Shown one piece after another: positions 1 through 13,600 of a DNA stretch of 64,000 bases (the stretch's first letter is position 1; every line of letters starts with the position of its first letter). The notes under the pieces are model-generated. The model saw nothing but the letters and a program-made list of their open reading frames with translations. It searched no databases and was not told the origin of the DNA. This stretch comes from Drosophila miranda (taxonomy: Eukaryota; Arthropoda; Insecta; Diptera; Drosophilidae). The position numbers and the translations under genes were made by a program. Location of the stretch: positions 14,880,001 through 14,944,000 of the forward strand of contig NC_046675.1 of NCBI RefSeq assembly GCF_003369915.1, read 5' to 3'.

Positions 1-1618
1 TCGAAATGTAAGTGAAAATAGATCCTTTTTAATATTATCACTCTCGGGCGATTTGTAGTGGCATAAATTATTAAATGTAAGTGGATCTGTCGAAAAGCTT
101 CTTATTGATTTACATACTAATAGAAAGAATATAGTATCATATAGTAGCTCCCATGTGTACAATCGATCTGCAAGAGTATCAAAAAGCTTCTGGCCCGAAA
201 GCTATCATTTCTTTCTCCTTCTCTCATTGCTCTTCGTTTGGGGCTTCGCTCTCTTCAATGTCCGAACGAAAGAGCAAATACATACATACATAAATGCAAA
301 CGAGCTCCAAAGCGCCAAACTTTTTTCCACCCGCTGGGGAGCAATGTTTTTCGTTGCTGCTCTGCTTTTATTTTTATGGCTCTGCGCTCTGCTCTCTGCA
401 CACATCGATCGAGGCAGAGCGAGCGAGCCACTATTTAATTTTCGTTTTGTCGTGGAACGGGTACGGAACGGTCCCAACCTCCCGATATACTTGTACCGTA
501 CAAAGCGCGGAAAAGTCGAGTAAAAGCGTTCGTGACTGAATTTTTGTATTTATTTACCGTTGCCTTAGGGGCTTCACTGTGTGCGTGTGTTCTCGTATTC
601 GTGTATGCCCGTGTGTGTGTTTGTTTGTGTTTTGGTGCTCTTCTCCTTTGTTGGGGCCAAAAGAAAGCAATCAACATTTAGAGCCAAAACGGTGCCGCCT
701 GACGGGAAAACAAACAATATTTTTGGCCAAAAAGAGCTCAACGCGGAATTAGTGATAATAGTGCGCCATCTAGCGGTCAGAGTGGGTAAGTAGGATAAAA
801 TCGGAATTCCATTGGGAATGGGCAACAAATCTGTCAAGGAAAACCAGCTCCGAAGGTACGAAACTTGTGATACCCTTGCAAAGCGATTGCGCCTATGATA
901 GGCATAAGATTTAGTCCTCCAATTTTGAGAATTAAAAACAAAAACTTTGGAAGCACATAACACAACAGCTTCTTGAGTTTTTATTGGAATACCTTAAGGA
1001 ACAAACTCACTTTTCGCACAAAGATCGATGCTTCCTAGAGGACTCTTGAAGATATAAATCTGTATGTGTGTATTTTTTGGCTCTGGCAAAAACATTCCAC
1101 CAATCTTTTCAATTGGAACTATGCGTTATAGGGCTCTGATTTTTATAACCTTCCTCCCTCAAAAGCCTTATACTCTTCAGGGTAAAAAAAAAAAAAATAA
1201 CCGCCATCCTTTTGACAGGCGGCGACGACATAAAATGTCAAACTGTCGATCAACATCAAGGCGAAAATATGCAAGATGCGTGTCTCAAATGCTAAGAGGG
1301 TCGACTGCTGCGCACACGAGCTCACACACACAGATGCACAAATGGCTGCCATTTATGCAATCCCCCAAGCTCCTGTCCCTCTTCCCGCCAGTGCCTTCCC
1401 TTTTGCCGCGCTTAATCTCAACGATGATCTCTGAGTTTTGCATGCCTTCCCGTTCCCATTCCGTGCCTGCCTGCTGATCTCTTTTGGAATGCGTTTAATT
1501 CGAATTTGAATTTCATCGTTTTATTCTACTCTTCTTCCCCTTTGCGTTTCTTCTGTTTTGCTCCTCTCTGATTCGCTTGTTTTTACAACGCAAAACACTT
1601 GTTAAACGCGAATTCGCA

Positions 1619-1656
1619 CTCTCCCTCTCTCTCTCTCTCTCTCTCTGTCTCTCTGT
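1619..1656. repeat. (CT)n microsatellite
   Basis: An almost pure CT run of about 25 bases followed by imperfect CTCTGT units. Pyrimidine runs of this kind are GAGA-factor-type sites in flies, but nothing here shows that it is functional. Confidence 0.85.
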
Positions 1657-4600
1657 CTTTATCTGTTTGTGTTTTGTGGGGAAGAAATCAAAGTTAAAGC
1701 AAACACTTAATTAATATTCCACACACTCCCCCAGAAACTCACATGGAATACCACGAACAATGTGCTTTTTGTTGCTCCGATCTATCCGTAATTGTTGTTG
1801 CACAGATTTCATTTCATTTTCCATTTGTCATTTTGTGTTTTGGTATCGATCGCGAGTGTTATTGGCTTTTGGCGCTGGGCACGGGCCAGGATCATATTGG
1901 ATGTTTATAGAAGTGCCTCTGCCTCCAGACTGGAATCCTCGTAGTCCATCATCTCACGTTGTAAGATTTGGTTCGTGAATAATTCTAAACTATTTTTAGA
2001 TGGAATTTATGCAAAAACGAAAAGAATTTTTACGGTTTATATGTGACTGGAAATTTAAAAACACTCGTATGTGGATTTATTGAAGTCGTGTGTCTATAGG
2101 GGTTTTATTTGCTGAAAGTGTTGAAAGATTGCTTTGGAGGAGGGAATTAGGAGGAAGGAATGCCAGGGAATGCTTGTCTATCCTTCTATCAATTGATACA
2201 ACTCAAAATCAATCTATCATTGAATCTATTGAAGAGTATACATACGTCCAATCCAATCAATCTTTCTGTCACACAATTTAACCAAAAACCCAATAAAAGA
2301 TTGGTGCTTTCTTCAACATTCTTTATCCCCAAATTCCTGTCTTCCTCTTCACCATTTGCTGGGGGATCGAAACCGAGAAAATTCCATTAATTTGCCAATT
2401 CACAAAAACCTGATGAACACATGCCAAGACCCACCATCAGCCTCATCACAGACAGATGTTTCATGTGTTGCAGAAGTGCAGACAAAGTGAAAATAGTGGG
2501 GCCTTCCCGAAAGAAATTCCACCCGAATGCAAATGCAAATGAAGATGCAACAGGTTGCTCGTGATGGGGCGACGACAGACATCTGACAAACGACAAACAA
2601 TTGAACTCAATTTTAATTGTTGGCCATATTCATTGTTGAAATATTGTTGTAGTTGTGGTTATGGTTGTAGGGCCTATAAAATTCATCAATTTAACGATCT
2701 CATCGAGGTCTTTATGCGCTTGTCAAACAACTTTGTGTTTATGCACGAGTACTCGGGCTGTAAGCAACCGAAAACCGAAGCTCGTAAAACGTGCGTGGCA
2801 GTGGCAGGCACAGGCAGCGCCACTGTGTCGCTGCTTTTGATGGTGGTTCGTTGGTGGTGCACCCACATAGTACAATACTTTTTGGCACAAGTTCGTTCGC
2901 TTGGCTGATCGCGATAAGCGGAAAACCGAATAAAATGAAAGACTTGACACAAATGTCAAAAAAGAAGACGGGGCAGCGCATCGAACATTGCGAACACGAG
3001 AAATGTCAGAGTGAAATCCATCAGAAATGCAGACAGCAGGCAAGATTCCTGAGAAATATGTGCGAGGATACAGTGCGTATCGGAAACATAAAACAGTGGT
3101 GAGGGTTTAAGCTAAGAGGGTAGATATTTTCTGTTAATTCAATGTAAGTCAGTAATCGATTAAACATCGAAGCACATCGAAAATCACCAAAAACAATTAC
3201 TAATCGAGGACTTTTGTTACAGAACCGATTAAATAATCGAAAAACTTTGAATATCTCTGTATTTGGAAAATGGTTACTCTTCCTTGCAAGAACTTTCAGC
3301 CCTGAAACGTACTGTATGTTGCCATAGCTGGCATGATTAATCAAATTTTATGCGAAATCGGTGGTTTAAACCATCCACAAATGAAAACGACAGCACATTT
3401 TTTAAAATTTCTTGTTAAAAAATGCAGTGGACGGTTGTGTGGGTGGAATGAAAATGTTTTCGTGGCACAACATTGCGTATGCGTGTTGTGCCAAAAGCTT
3501 TTTCATATCTGCCTCCCTCTCTCTCTCTATGCATCAGCTGTTTGTTGTGCTACACTTTCCCCACAGCTGCTCTCCCCATTTTCCAACGTGCTCCATTTTT
3601 CCTAAATAGATATTTGATAAGAGTACAAAATTCATATGAAGAATTTTATTTTTTGTATAAATAAATTAGCATCAGAGCTGCACGCTTTCTCTTCTTCTTT
3701 ACTGTGGCTCTCTTTGCTTTCTAGTTTTGCTCTTCGAAATGTTTTCTCTTATGTCTCGCATGTCTCTTTTCCTATGAATATTGTTCTGTTTTGTTCATCC
3801 AGCAAATTATTTTAATTGTTTACAAACGATCTTTTTGTTGTTGCGCAAATAAATTGGCTCCCACTCTCCCGCTCTGACGTATTTCGTGTCGATTGTGAAT
3901 ATTTATTATAAATGTTATTGGCATTGGTCGGCGAGAGCGACCCGCGCGTCGCTTTTGAATAACTTAATTTTTTCGTTTCTTTATTGGCCGTTTGACAAAT
4001 TCGAAAAGCCAAAACGCTGCCGAAGAACGCCTCAATTGATTTATTCGATTTTATTCCGTCTCGTGCGGCGCTCAATTGCAAAACTCTGGGGGTATACGCG
4101 GAATAAACGATCTTGTAAATTGCTCTCGCATATCGTCAATCTTTTGAATCGCCTATTGTCGGACTTTTCCCCATTTCGCCTCCCTCGCCACTCGCCGGTT
4201 TCTTCCTTTGTGTAAGTGCAATTTTACGTGCCGAAATTCTGAAAATATAAAATTGTGATGAATCCATCGAAAATATGTCATAAATCTGTGCATTTAAGGA
4301 GGGGGACCACCCATTGGTCAAGCGAATGGGTAGCGTCTGGGATATAAACCACCCAGCTAGCAAAAGTACATCTACTCTTACAATTTCAAGGGAATGCTAT
4401 TGTATTCTGAGGTGTTCTAGGGGGACTCTGAGCCATGAAAAGGGTGGTTTGGGAGTAAACGAGTAATTTTTCTAAACTATTTCAAAAGCTTAAGAAAGTT
4501 GAAGGACCGACACCGAGACGGTTTATAGTAACAACATATCAATATGCTCAGTGATTAATACTCGATCCATAAAATTGATTTGGGAGGAATAATTGAAGGA

Positions 4601-5039
4601 CTAACTAATGAAATTTTATGGAAAGTTGACAAAAGATCAACCTGCTGTCCGATAGATTCTTAGCCAAAAACAAGCCTGGCATTACCCTGAATTAATACTT
4701 ACATACAATCCACAGTAATCAAACGCTGAATTCAAGATCTTCTTTCAAAGAGTATCCAGCCCGATCGAAAATTAAGACTTATTCTCATCATGTATTTATA
4801 GATCAAATGAACTATTTATAGATACTTGCAGAATTAATTGGCTAGCCAAAAGTACTTAAACGATTTGTTTATATCAGAATCAAGTGAAATTGATTAACCA
4901 CTAAATACGCACAATAGATATTTCAGGTGAATTCGCAGACAGGTGCCAGAGACAGAGGGAATACGAGTGAACGAACGAGTGGCAGAACATTTGGAAGGCA
5001 GGGTAATCCCCATGACAGCTGCCCCCATACCATGCCCCG

Positions 5040-5075
5040 AGCTCCGTGCTCCATGCTCCATGCTCCATGCTCCAC
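5040..5075 (+). repeat. Tandem 7-bp minisatellite (CCATGCT)
   Basis: Four to five copies of a 7-bp unit (CTCCATG) in direct tandem array, the first degenerate. No coding context. Confidence 0.8.
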
Positions 5076-5439
5076 TTGATCTTGTGTGTGTGCTTTTTGG
5101 GGCTGGATGCTGATGGATGTCGCCAGGGGCACATTAATCCCGCTTCCATGCTTCATGCACGGACTGTTGTCGATGTTGTTGCTACTGCTGCTACTGCTGC
5201 TGTCGCTACTGGTGCCCGGGCAACGTCGCATTTACCTAAATTGGAATATCCGGTAAAACGTAATGAAAATCGTAGCAATCAAGCCAAAAACACACACAGA
5301 AACACAAGGAAAGGAGAGCAAAAGAGAGGGGAATAGAGTACGTACACGCTCACATTGATATGCAAATGAATGTCACCATCTTAAATGAAATAATCGTCTT
5401 AAACGAAGGCAGAACAGCAGCTGTCCCCAAACCCCATAC

Positions 5440-5500
5440 CCCCTACCCAGTCCCAGTCCCAATTCCAATTCCAATCCCAAGCCCAAACCCCTGCCCCAAT
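5440..5500 (+). repeat. C/A-rich degenerate hexamer array
   Basis: Imperfect tandem units of the CCCAGT, CCAATT and CCCAAG type, on a background of cytosine-rich direct repeats. Low-complexity sequence in the stumps upstream region. Confidence 0.7.
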
Positions 5501-6945
5501 CGTTCAGATTCGTACGGTTTAATTGCTTTTCATCTCTCTTAGTTCCCATCTTTTATGACTTATTTACTATAATCATTTCATTCTTTAATGGCATATAAAA
5601 AACCAAGCGTCTCTAATATATTCCACAGAATTCTCAAATAATTTTCAATGTCATCTTCCGCACGAGTTATTCCCGCTTTTCGCCACTAAATTTAGATATT
5701 TCTGGGTAAACATTTAAAATGTGGAAAAACAAAGAGTACTGCAAGTATTTTTGTGGCTCGATAAATACTTTCCAGTATTCGAATTGGGTTACATTGTTGT
5801 AAACAATAAAATTTTTGGTTAAAAATAGTAAAAACAGCTTTTGGGTAAAAGTTTTGTATTTACTTTTGCGCCAGGAATGAGAGAAGATCACAAGAGATTT
5901 TAATAGTTTAATTTTAAATATTTGTAGATGTTTACAGGTGGTAAACTGGAGTTACTTTGAGTACTGGGCTTTTGAATACGAAATTTGTAGATCCAAAATC
6001 ATTCAAAAAGAGTTCCCTAAAGTTATAGATATATGTTGTCTTTGGGCTGTTTCATAAGTCATAGATCATAAGATCTAAGCACAAATATTTGCTCAAGACC
6101 GAAATATTCAAACTATGCAAAAACAGTCCGATTCTTTGCTCCAAAAATCATAATATGATGCATAATAAACAGAACAGACAGTTCTGATGAGCTTAGCAGG
6201 AAATACCATTGCCATAACATCCATTCCTTGAACAGAGGAAACCCAAATTCTCAGCACCAAACTTCATAACACCATAAACTTCTAGATACAACACAGAAGT
6301 CTTGAATTTATTCAGTATGTTGAAACGAATAAATCAACTCGTATGCCTTAGATCTATGTTTATGAAATCAAAATGCGAACCAATATAAAAATCAATCGAA
6401 ACAACGAAACAAATTCTTTAAATCAAAACTTTTCCAAGGTTTCGACACAAATTCAATTTGAGAATACTTGTACGAGAGAATTTGTAAGTATATATATATA
6501 GTACATAGGGACGGCCCCAATCCAATCCTATCCCCCCCAAGCGAAGTCCGAGCAGAATGGTCAAGTGTTGATGTATCGATGCCAGCGATTGCGAAGTTCA
6601 TTGGAGAACTGTTCGTTCGCACCAAATCAGAATTGAAATCAATATGCATCGTGAATATGAATAGACTTATAAATGAGAAGTATGCCAATAAAAATATTTG
6701 TGGCATTTCAGACTCCCCAACTAGGGTTCGCCCCGTACACACATACTTTTTGCGGTCGGTCGTATATATTTTATGGGCCCTGTACTTAATAATTTGTGGC
6801 ACTAATTGCGGTCTGTGGTCGGCGGTCACTGCGATGGTTGTCAAAATTTAAACTCGTCTGAGAGGAAGTTGTAAAGTAGATAAAACAAAAGCTAAAAACT
6901 AAACAAACTTTCGAGTGCATCTCCAAAATAATTATTCATAATGAC

Positions 6946-6976
6946 GCATGGGGCTTGGGGCTTGGGGCTTGGGGTG
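6946..6976 (+). repeat. Tandem 7-bp repeat (GGGGCTT)
   Basis: Three to four copies of GGGGCTT in tandem, ending in a G-run. It could form a G-quadruplex on the + strand, but only the repeat itself is seen. Confidence 0.8.
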
Positions 6977-8740
6977 GGATGTTAGGCTGCACGTTGCTGC
7001 ATTTCCGGGCGTGATTTTGTTTTTGGGGGGAAAACTTGTTGCTTCCGCTGGAAATTTTCATAAATTTCCCACTCAAACCGTTAGGCCCGTAATGCCTTCG
7101 ATGAAACCTTTGGCTGTCCACTTAATACTTTAGTTTTAATTCCCCTCTTCCCGCCCATATTTATCGTCACCGTGCACTGTGCTGCTTGGCCATGCGCATA
7201 ATTAATTGAAAAACTTTGTTTAATATTAATTGTTATGCTTCCCTATCTATTTTCCATGTTTCGCAGGTCTCTTTCCCATATATGCGACCAAAACTTTGAC
7301 TGTTCGTATCCGCCGGAAGCGCCTTAACTGGCCAGAACAAGTGCATAGCCCCCCAGCAGGTGGAAGGAGACTCCCCAACTTGAAGGAAGCGACTGCTGTA
7401 TGCTAGAGAAACTTCAGTTGTCACAGAGACACACTATAGACGGTCGTCCATCAAAGTTTATACACGAAATTATCATAGGAACCAAAGAAGATGTCTGTGG
7501 GTGAGTACGCAAACTGGGAAATGATTGGAAGAAACTGTTCTTTATGGGATAAAGTTTTAAAGGCTTCCGGTTCAGTTGATAAATATTCAGAAATATTGGT
7601 TATGAATAGATAACATTGATAGCTCGATATCAGAGAACCATCTGAAGATGGTAAAAGGAGCTCTTTTCAAGGATTGACTCCCTAATTAACAACTCTTTGT
7701 AGTTGTCCACACTCCAAAACCGCCAATCCTTGTACCAACATACATAGTATTGTATATCTCTTGAGATTCTCCAGCAAACTCTGTTGCATGGCCAGTACAT
7801 GGCATAAACATGACAAGCTCGTTCACGCCCCGAGGCTCACTTGACACCAAATCGAACAGAGGTACAACGGGTACGTACATATTGTGTATCCTCCTCCATG
7901 GCATTCCTAATGATCATGATCAGCCCATGACAACTACTGTGAAAGTGGACTGAATGCGGTATGAGATACACGAGTACACACACTGCATTGGCAATTTCCC
8001 AGAACGCCAACGCATTTATCTTACGAACTCGAACGATTAGTCGTCCGGGGGCCGAGGCGAACTGGAGCAATCCACTTAAGATTGTCTCCGAATCGAAGGG
8101 AGGACCGGGGCGGGGCCAAGAACGTGTAGATCGGGGGTTAGGCTCTAGTTAGAGGCCCACCTAAAAACGGCAAAGTGCGATATTTTCCCAGGGAAAGACT
8201 TCTCCGTACATACACGTAAGTGTATCTATTAGATATTTTCCACGACTCGCTGCCACTCACAGAGACAGGGAGCAGGGGAAGACCAGGTCATCCATCAATT
8301 TGTGTTTGGAGCAATCATAATAGAGATAATACTCGTGAATACTGCGAGTACAAATAATAAATAACAAATCAAATGTTTGGGCACCCCATTCAGAGCAGCC
8401 TCTAATTAGTCAGATTTGTGGCATGTATCTGCATCTGTATCTCTGCACTGCAGCTTTTTCTCCTTGGTTTTTTGTTATTTTTATTTATGTCCGCTCACTA
8501 GAACAAATAATCGGGCAGCTGATATGGGAAATGGCGCAATTAAAATACAAAAACTCGAAAGTCCCAGTCTCTGGAGCGACGGACGCGGGAGAGGCTCTCC
8601 GAAGAGGAAGGGGGACTGATGGTAGAGTGGTGGCAATCCCTCCCTGGTCGTGGTCCATTGCCCGCATCTACAAAACATTCTTATAAATAGTTTTTTTCGC
8701 CGCTGTCTATGTAAATCATTCATTAAATCTGCATTGAATT

Positions 8741-8774
8741 TCGTTCATTCATTCATTCATTCATTCATTCGTTC
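8741..8774 (+). repeat. (TTCA)n tetranucleotide microsatellite
   Basis: About seven tandem TTCA units followed by two GTTC variants. Scattered single units continue to about 8885. Confidence 0.85.
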
Positions 8775-9832
8775 GTTTGCGCTTTTTAATTGCACTCATT
8801 GCACGAGTCGAGTGCTCCCTATGTTTATATTCGCTTGGGAGTTATGATTATGGCCATTCATTCAGTTCCTGATTCATTCATTCACAAAACTTGTAGTTAG
8901 GCTTTGTGATGGATATATTCATGATTTCATGAGAATTATTGAAAGAGTGACAGAGAGAATAAATCATTCGCAATATACTATCATCTGAAAGGAGGATAAA
9001 CTGAAAAGGAAAACCAGGAAGTAACTAAAGTCGAAGCTCGAAAGAAGATGTTGGAGAGGATATTAGTGCTATATAAAATCTACTATCGTTCTATTTCTCC
9101 ATTATTTCTCTTATCTTTCCCTAAAACCACCCATTCCATTATACTCTTACATATAATTTCTAGGCGCAATTAATCAAAAATTCGTATACGTACAATGCGT
9201 ACTGCATTTTTTCAATAATTCTGAGTCACTTTAACGTCATCGAATTGATGATCAATACGTTTTTCCATTGTAAAGCTGGAGGCACACCTAAAATAATAAT
9301 TAAATACTCACTGTCAATATTTACGCAAATTAATTTTCACTTGTTGGGGCTTCAGGAATTGCCTTTTGTTTCGCCAACATTCCATGCCTCCCGTCCTCGC
9401 CTGGCAGTCGGCTGAAGATAAAGAAATCTATTAAGGCTGCCGTCAGACATCAAGGAAAAGTGGACCAGAGACCCCAATTCAATTGGTTGTCGGTCCACGG
9501 AGTCTTCTCTCATCGCCAGTCGCCACTGTCGTCACAGACATATGGGCATTGGGCCACTGTTTACGCAAATTCTCATGTCATCTGCTTAATTGTGAATATC
9601 TCTGGTGAATCGTTGATTATTTCATATCTCAATTTCTTTTACGAATCATTTGTGAGGGTCCTCCTTCCAGACAATTCTTTCCTTTGACTTGCTAAAAATA
9701 CCACAAAAGACATTAGATGTCGCCAGACATCCATCTGCTACAAATGATTCTTCATAATTGAATTACATGGCCAGCGACAAGAGCGTAAAAATTGTAATTA
9801 CACACCTCATAATCATACCAAAACAGAACCGC

Positions 9833-9876
9833 TGAGTGGGAGTGGGAGTGGGAGGTGGAGTTGGAGTTGGAGGAGG
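9833..9876 (+). repeat. Purine-rich GTGGGA/GTTGGA array
   Basis: Tandem 6-bp purine-rich units (GTGGGA, then GTTGGA, then GGAGGA). Low-complexity DNA. Confidence 0.75.
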
Positions 9877-10239
9877 TATACAAATAGGAATTGTGAAGCT
9901 GTCTAGGGTCGCACTAGACACCGAGTCCTCGAAAGAATGTTGATCAACATTTCGTTAAGGGAAATCCAACGATGCGTGTCGAGAGACTTTCCATCTAAGT
10001 GGATAGAGTGGAAAGTGTGTGGGTTGGGATGGACTGAATGGTGGCCCCAGATCTGCAGCATTTTCCTAATTCCAAAGTCAAGCAAGTGGGAACAATGAAA
10101 ATTTATGTCGACAGCTACATATGAGGAAATGCTCGCAGAATTTTGAGTAGGAGATGGTAGACCATTAGCCCGGGTTCAAGAAGGGGAAAATATATATTTC
10201 TTGAGGTTTTCTGAGGATCAACTGAACTTTAGGGATAGT

Positions 10240-10600
10240 TTTTGATTAATACTTTGGTAAAAATTTGTAAAGATTTATAAAGAATTGCGTACTGAGAGAT
10301 CCTGGAAGGAACGCAGCCCTCCCCCAGCCCAACCGACCGAGGGGCGCTGCCGCATAACTCGCAACGCGTATTACCAAACATAAGACACTATACGGTTCAT
10401 GCAAGGAATAATTCGATCTACTAAATGGAAGGGACAACTCTATATAGTTTATACTGGATCTTATAAGAATCGTAAAGTTTATGCGGCTCAACAAATCAGG
10501 GCTATCTACGTCCCCGTTGATCAAGTTGTGCATAAAAATCACACCAAGCGTTTTCCTACGATTAAATAAAGATGGTATGTTTATTAAAAGCAATCACTGG
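10240..10600 (-). mobile_element. Remnant of a non-LTR (LINE) retrotransposon, 3' end of reverse-transcriptase ORF
   Basis: A 115-codon open frame on the minus strand (10246-10593) resembles the extreme C-terminal region of Jockey-clade reverse transcriptases. It has an RRKTLGVIFMHNLINGDVDSP-like segment (hydrophobic helix, then a D-P-D-L-L turn), followed by the usual TNY-like and EP-like tail residues. Only this tail is present, with no fingers or palm motif around it, so it is a dead 5'-truncated copy. The family assignment rests on remembered consensus and is moderate. Confidence 0.6.
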
Positions 10601-13600
10601 CATACCAGTTAAGTCCCCGCACAAATTTTTAAACGATCTTTAAAAAGTGATAATGAAATATTAGAAAACTTACCTAAACATTCACCGTGCAAATATCTAA
10701 AACTCTACCCAAAAAAGTCAATCAATGTATTCCATGATGTCCAGAACAGTCTGTGCGCCTTTGAAACATCATCAACTGTGTGTCGTATGCCGTACTCCCC
10801 TCCGAAGATCTCGTATTACAAGTGCAGTCACAGCGAAATAAATCAAAATTTGGGATTGAGTTCGTGTGTGCCGCAAGATAGATGCTTGTACAAAAAAAAA
10901 CCGAAAGAAACGAGCCTAAGTGCAAAGCGTTACAAGATCAACAGCATCATTATAAACGTCAGCGGAGCTAGAAAATGGGGAAAATGTGGAAAATGGAACT
11001 GCGACGGGGGGATCGAGAGTAGGAGATTGAGAGTGAAGCTGGGATGGCGATAGCGATGGTGTAATTAATGCACCACTGATCCTCCAGGGTATGCCAATTG
11101 ACATTTAACATCAACCTGTGGTCGGGCTTCAACTTCAATGCAACCACAATGGATCCATCCCTAAAGTTATCTCATCTGAAAGACTGGGGGATGGGATGGC
11201 TCCGAGCAACTGCGCAGAAAGATTTCCTAGTACATGCTTCCTTCTAGGGAAGATTCCGTGGTAAAAAAAAGACACGCGCTCCACAGGGGAGCAGGGGATG
11301 GCAGGCTGATGGAAACAGGGACATGGATATGGATGATATGTATATAGTATATGGGCATGGCACGGGGGATTGTAATGGAGTTTACAGCAGTTCTTTTTTG
11401 AGTTTTTTCTTCGTTTTTCACGGAAGAGAACCTTGTCTTGTGCTCAGTTTGCGAGTTGTGCGAGTTTCCATTAAGAAAATAATTAAACATTTGTTTTGTT
11501 GCTCGGAGCCCAAAGAGCTGCCCGTGCAGGGGGAGTGACGAACGGACGGACGGAGGAATTGAAATCTGTTGAACAGATGTCTGGGCGGCTGCCGTGGCGG
11601 CTCTTGCCTGTGGATTTATGAACTTGCAGCGACGTTTATGCATTTCCAAACACCTTTTCGGTATAGCAGTTCTTATAAATAACATTTAGTATTGGCAACA
11701 ATGGGCTAACATAGGTATCCCCTCCCCCGGCCCAGTATATTCCATAGATGTCAACCACAAAACAGCGACAAATACAACACTCAATAGCCATAAAACCAAA
11801 GATCATAAAAGTGTTTATTTGATTTCTGATTGCATCTCCGACACCTTTTTCCAGTAGCCCTTCATTCGCCCACACTCTCATCAAATGTATCTCCCAGGTA
11901 GAGAGATACATATTCTCACCTCACACCACCACACTTTCCTTGACTGTCCGCTGCTTTCACTTCCTCAACACATCCCTTTCTTATGTGTCTTTCTTTTGGT
12001 AAAATCTCCCTGTTCTTCCCTTGTTGTTTGGCATTTCCGTTGTGGATTTTTCTCGAGTGGCGGCGGAACATTAACATGGAGCACACGTGCCGTGCCGCGA
12101 TCGGGCGGACTATCGAATTTTGGTTTTGGTTTTGGAATTTTTAATTACAAATCCTAGGTCGCATCCTCCTTTTGGCAAGTTTTCTTTTTCCCAATTTGTC
12201 GAGTGGTCCCTTTCGGGTTGCCGTCTCATTTTTCAGGGCACTTTACTTCCGCTGCTGTTCCGATGTCTCGTCTCTTAGATCTGAATCCGAAGGCGGAACT
12301 CTTCACAACTATTTTATGGACTTTTGTTTTTCTTTCGGGACACTAAAATAACATAACACTTTTAGATCAGCATTTTATGGGTTTTTAAGCCCGAAGATAT
12401 GTACGAGAGCCCTTTTTATGATCGATTATAAATATAACTCAGGGAAAACTGAGACAAACGACAAATTAATGATGTTTTGAAACAACATATGTGTAGGAAA
12501 TGAATCTCAATTCTACTTGAAGCCTTGGTTTAGCTTCCTCCCAGCATTTGTTCTGCCATAAACGCATTATTGATTCCGTAAAAATATTATTTAAATTTTT
12601 AAATTTTTTCCAAGGAACCACTCGTGTGCACCTGCCACAATCGAGGATGAATAATTTTAATAATAATAACAATAAGAATCATGGGGGTCCCCCTGATTGT
12701 TCAACGTCGCGCCATGTTGCCAAACTTCCGGGCAGACATGCACCGCATTCCCCTCGTCTTTTGTGCCCCGTGTGCCTGCGTTCCGTGCCCCTTCTTTGGG
12801 GTTAAATCATAAAAACTGGAAAATAATAAACAAAACATTTCAATTGAACGTGAAGGAAAACTCGTAGTGCACATAAAATGACTCAAAAATGCTATTCCAT
12901 CGGGGGGAAAATAGATGCTGAGGCGGGTGGTATGAATGCTCGCATGACTATCTCGGAATTCGTATGAAAAAAGGCTGAGTAAATAGGAGCATGCTACGAG
13001 AGAAATATTTAGATTCAAAAAAAAAAATAAGCAAGAGTGGAATGCGATCTTTGAGGGCCGAAGAATTGGATACTCTTGCAGGTCTATCGGTTATTTTTCA
13101 GCTACTGGGCATATATAAAAACTAATTTAATTTATTTTAAACTAAAGCACGATTAAGCCTTTGATGCAGATCAAACATATAATAATAGTATATGAAGTAC
13201 TTTTTTATAATCCGATTCCATCTCTGGGTTGTAAACACTTCTTCAAAATCGTAATACCCCTTTGGAAGCGTATAAAAACATTGCAAGCATTATTCCTGCA
13301 GTATTCCCCTGTCGTGGCGAATGTTGCAAGCCCTGCATGAACATTTGAGCTACGCAATATATGTTTGGGAGTGGCACTGAGGAAGGTCTTGTCAGGCCGA
13401 TGGCAACACGATTTACGACAACAATGTAACAAATCAAAAATTCACAAGTACGCACTTTTCCCCTCACCCCTTTCCCTTTGCCACCACCTCTTTTGGCCTG
13501 CTTCCTGTTTGGCAAAAGACTTTCCTTAGACGGGCTTTCCCATTTGATCAAAACTATTATATGTTCGTTTATTTGTTTAGGCCATTTAAAGCCATCGATC

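Larger units (their letters stand above)
1..10235. other. Non-coding DNA upstream of stumps
   Basis: I see no convincing coding exon here on either strand. Open frames are short, mostly lack ATG starts, and show none of the GC-rich third-position bias of the real exons further right. The sequence is AT-rich with scattered microsatellites, listed separately. Its size and position suggest the regulatory or 5' flanking domain of the developmental gene stumps, but no specific enhancer can be proven by eye. Untranslated exons or small RNA genes cannot be excluded. Confidence 0.6.

Noticed and set aside
155..523. 122-codon open frame near the left edge, hydrophobic start
   Set aside because: It begins with a GTG rather than an ATG, shows no family motif and overlaps several other frames of similar length, so it looks like chance in AT-rich DNA.
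6392..6851. Overlapping 150- and 127-codon frames on opposite strands
   Set aside because: Neither has a recognisable domain, codon bias or splice context; mutual antisense open frames of this size are expected by chance in this DNA.
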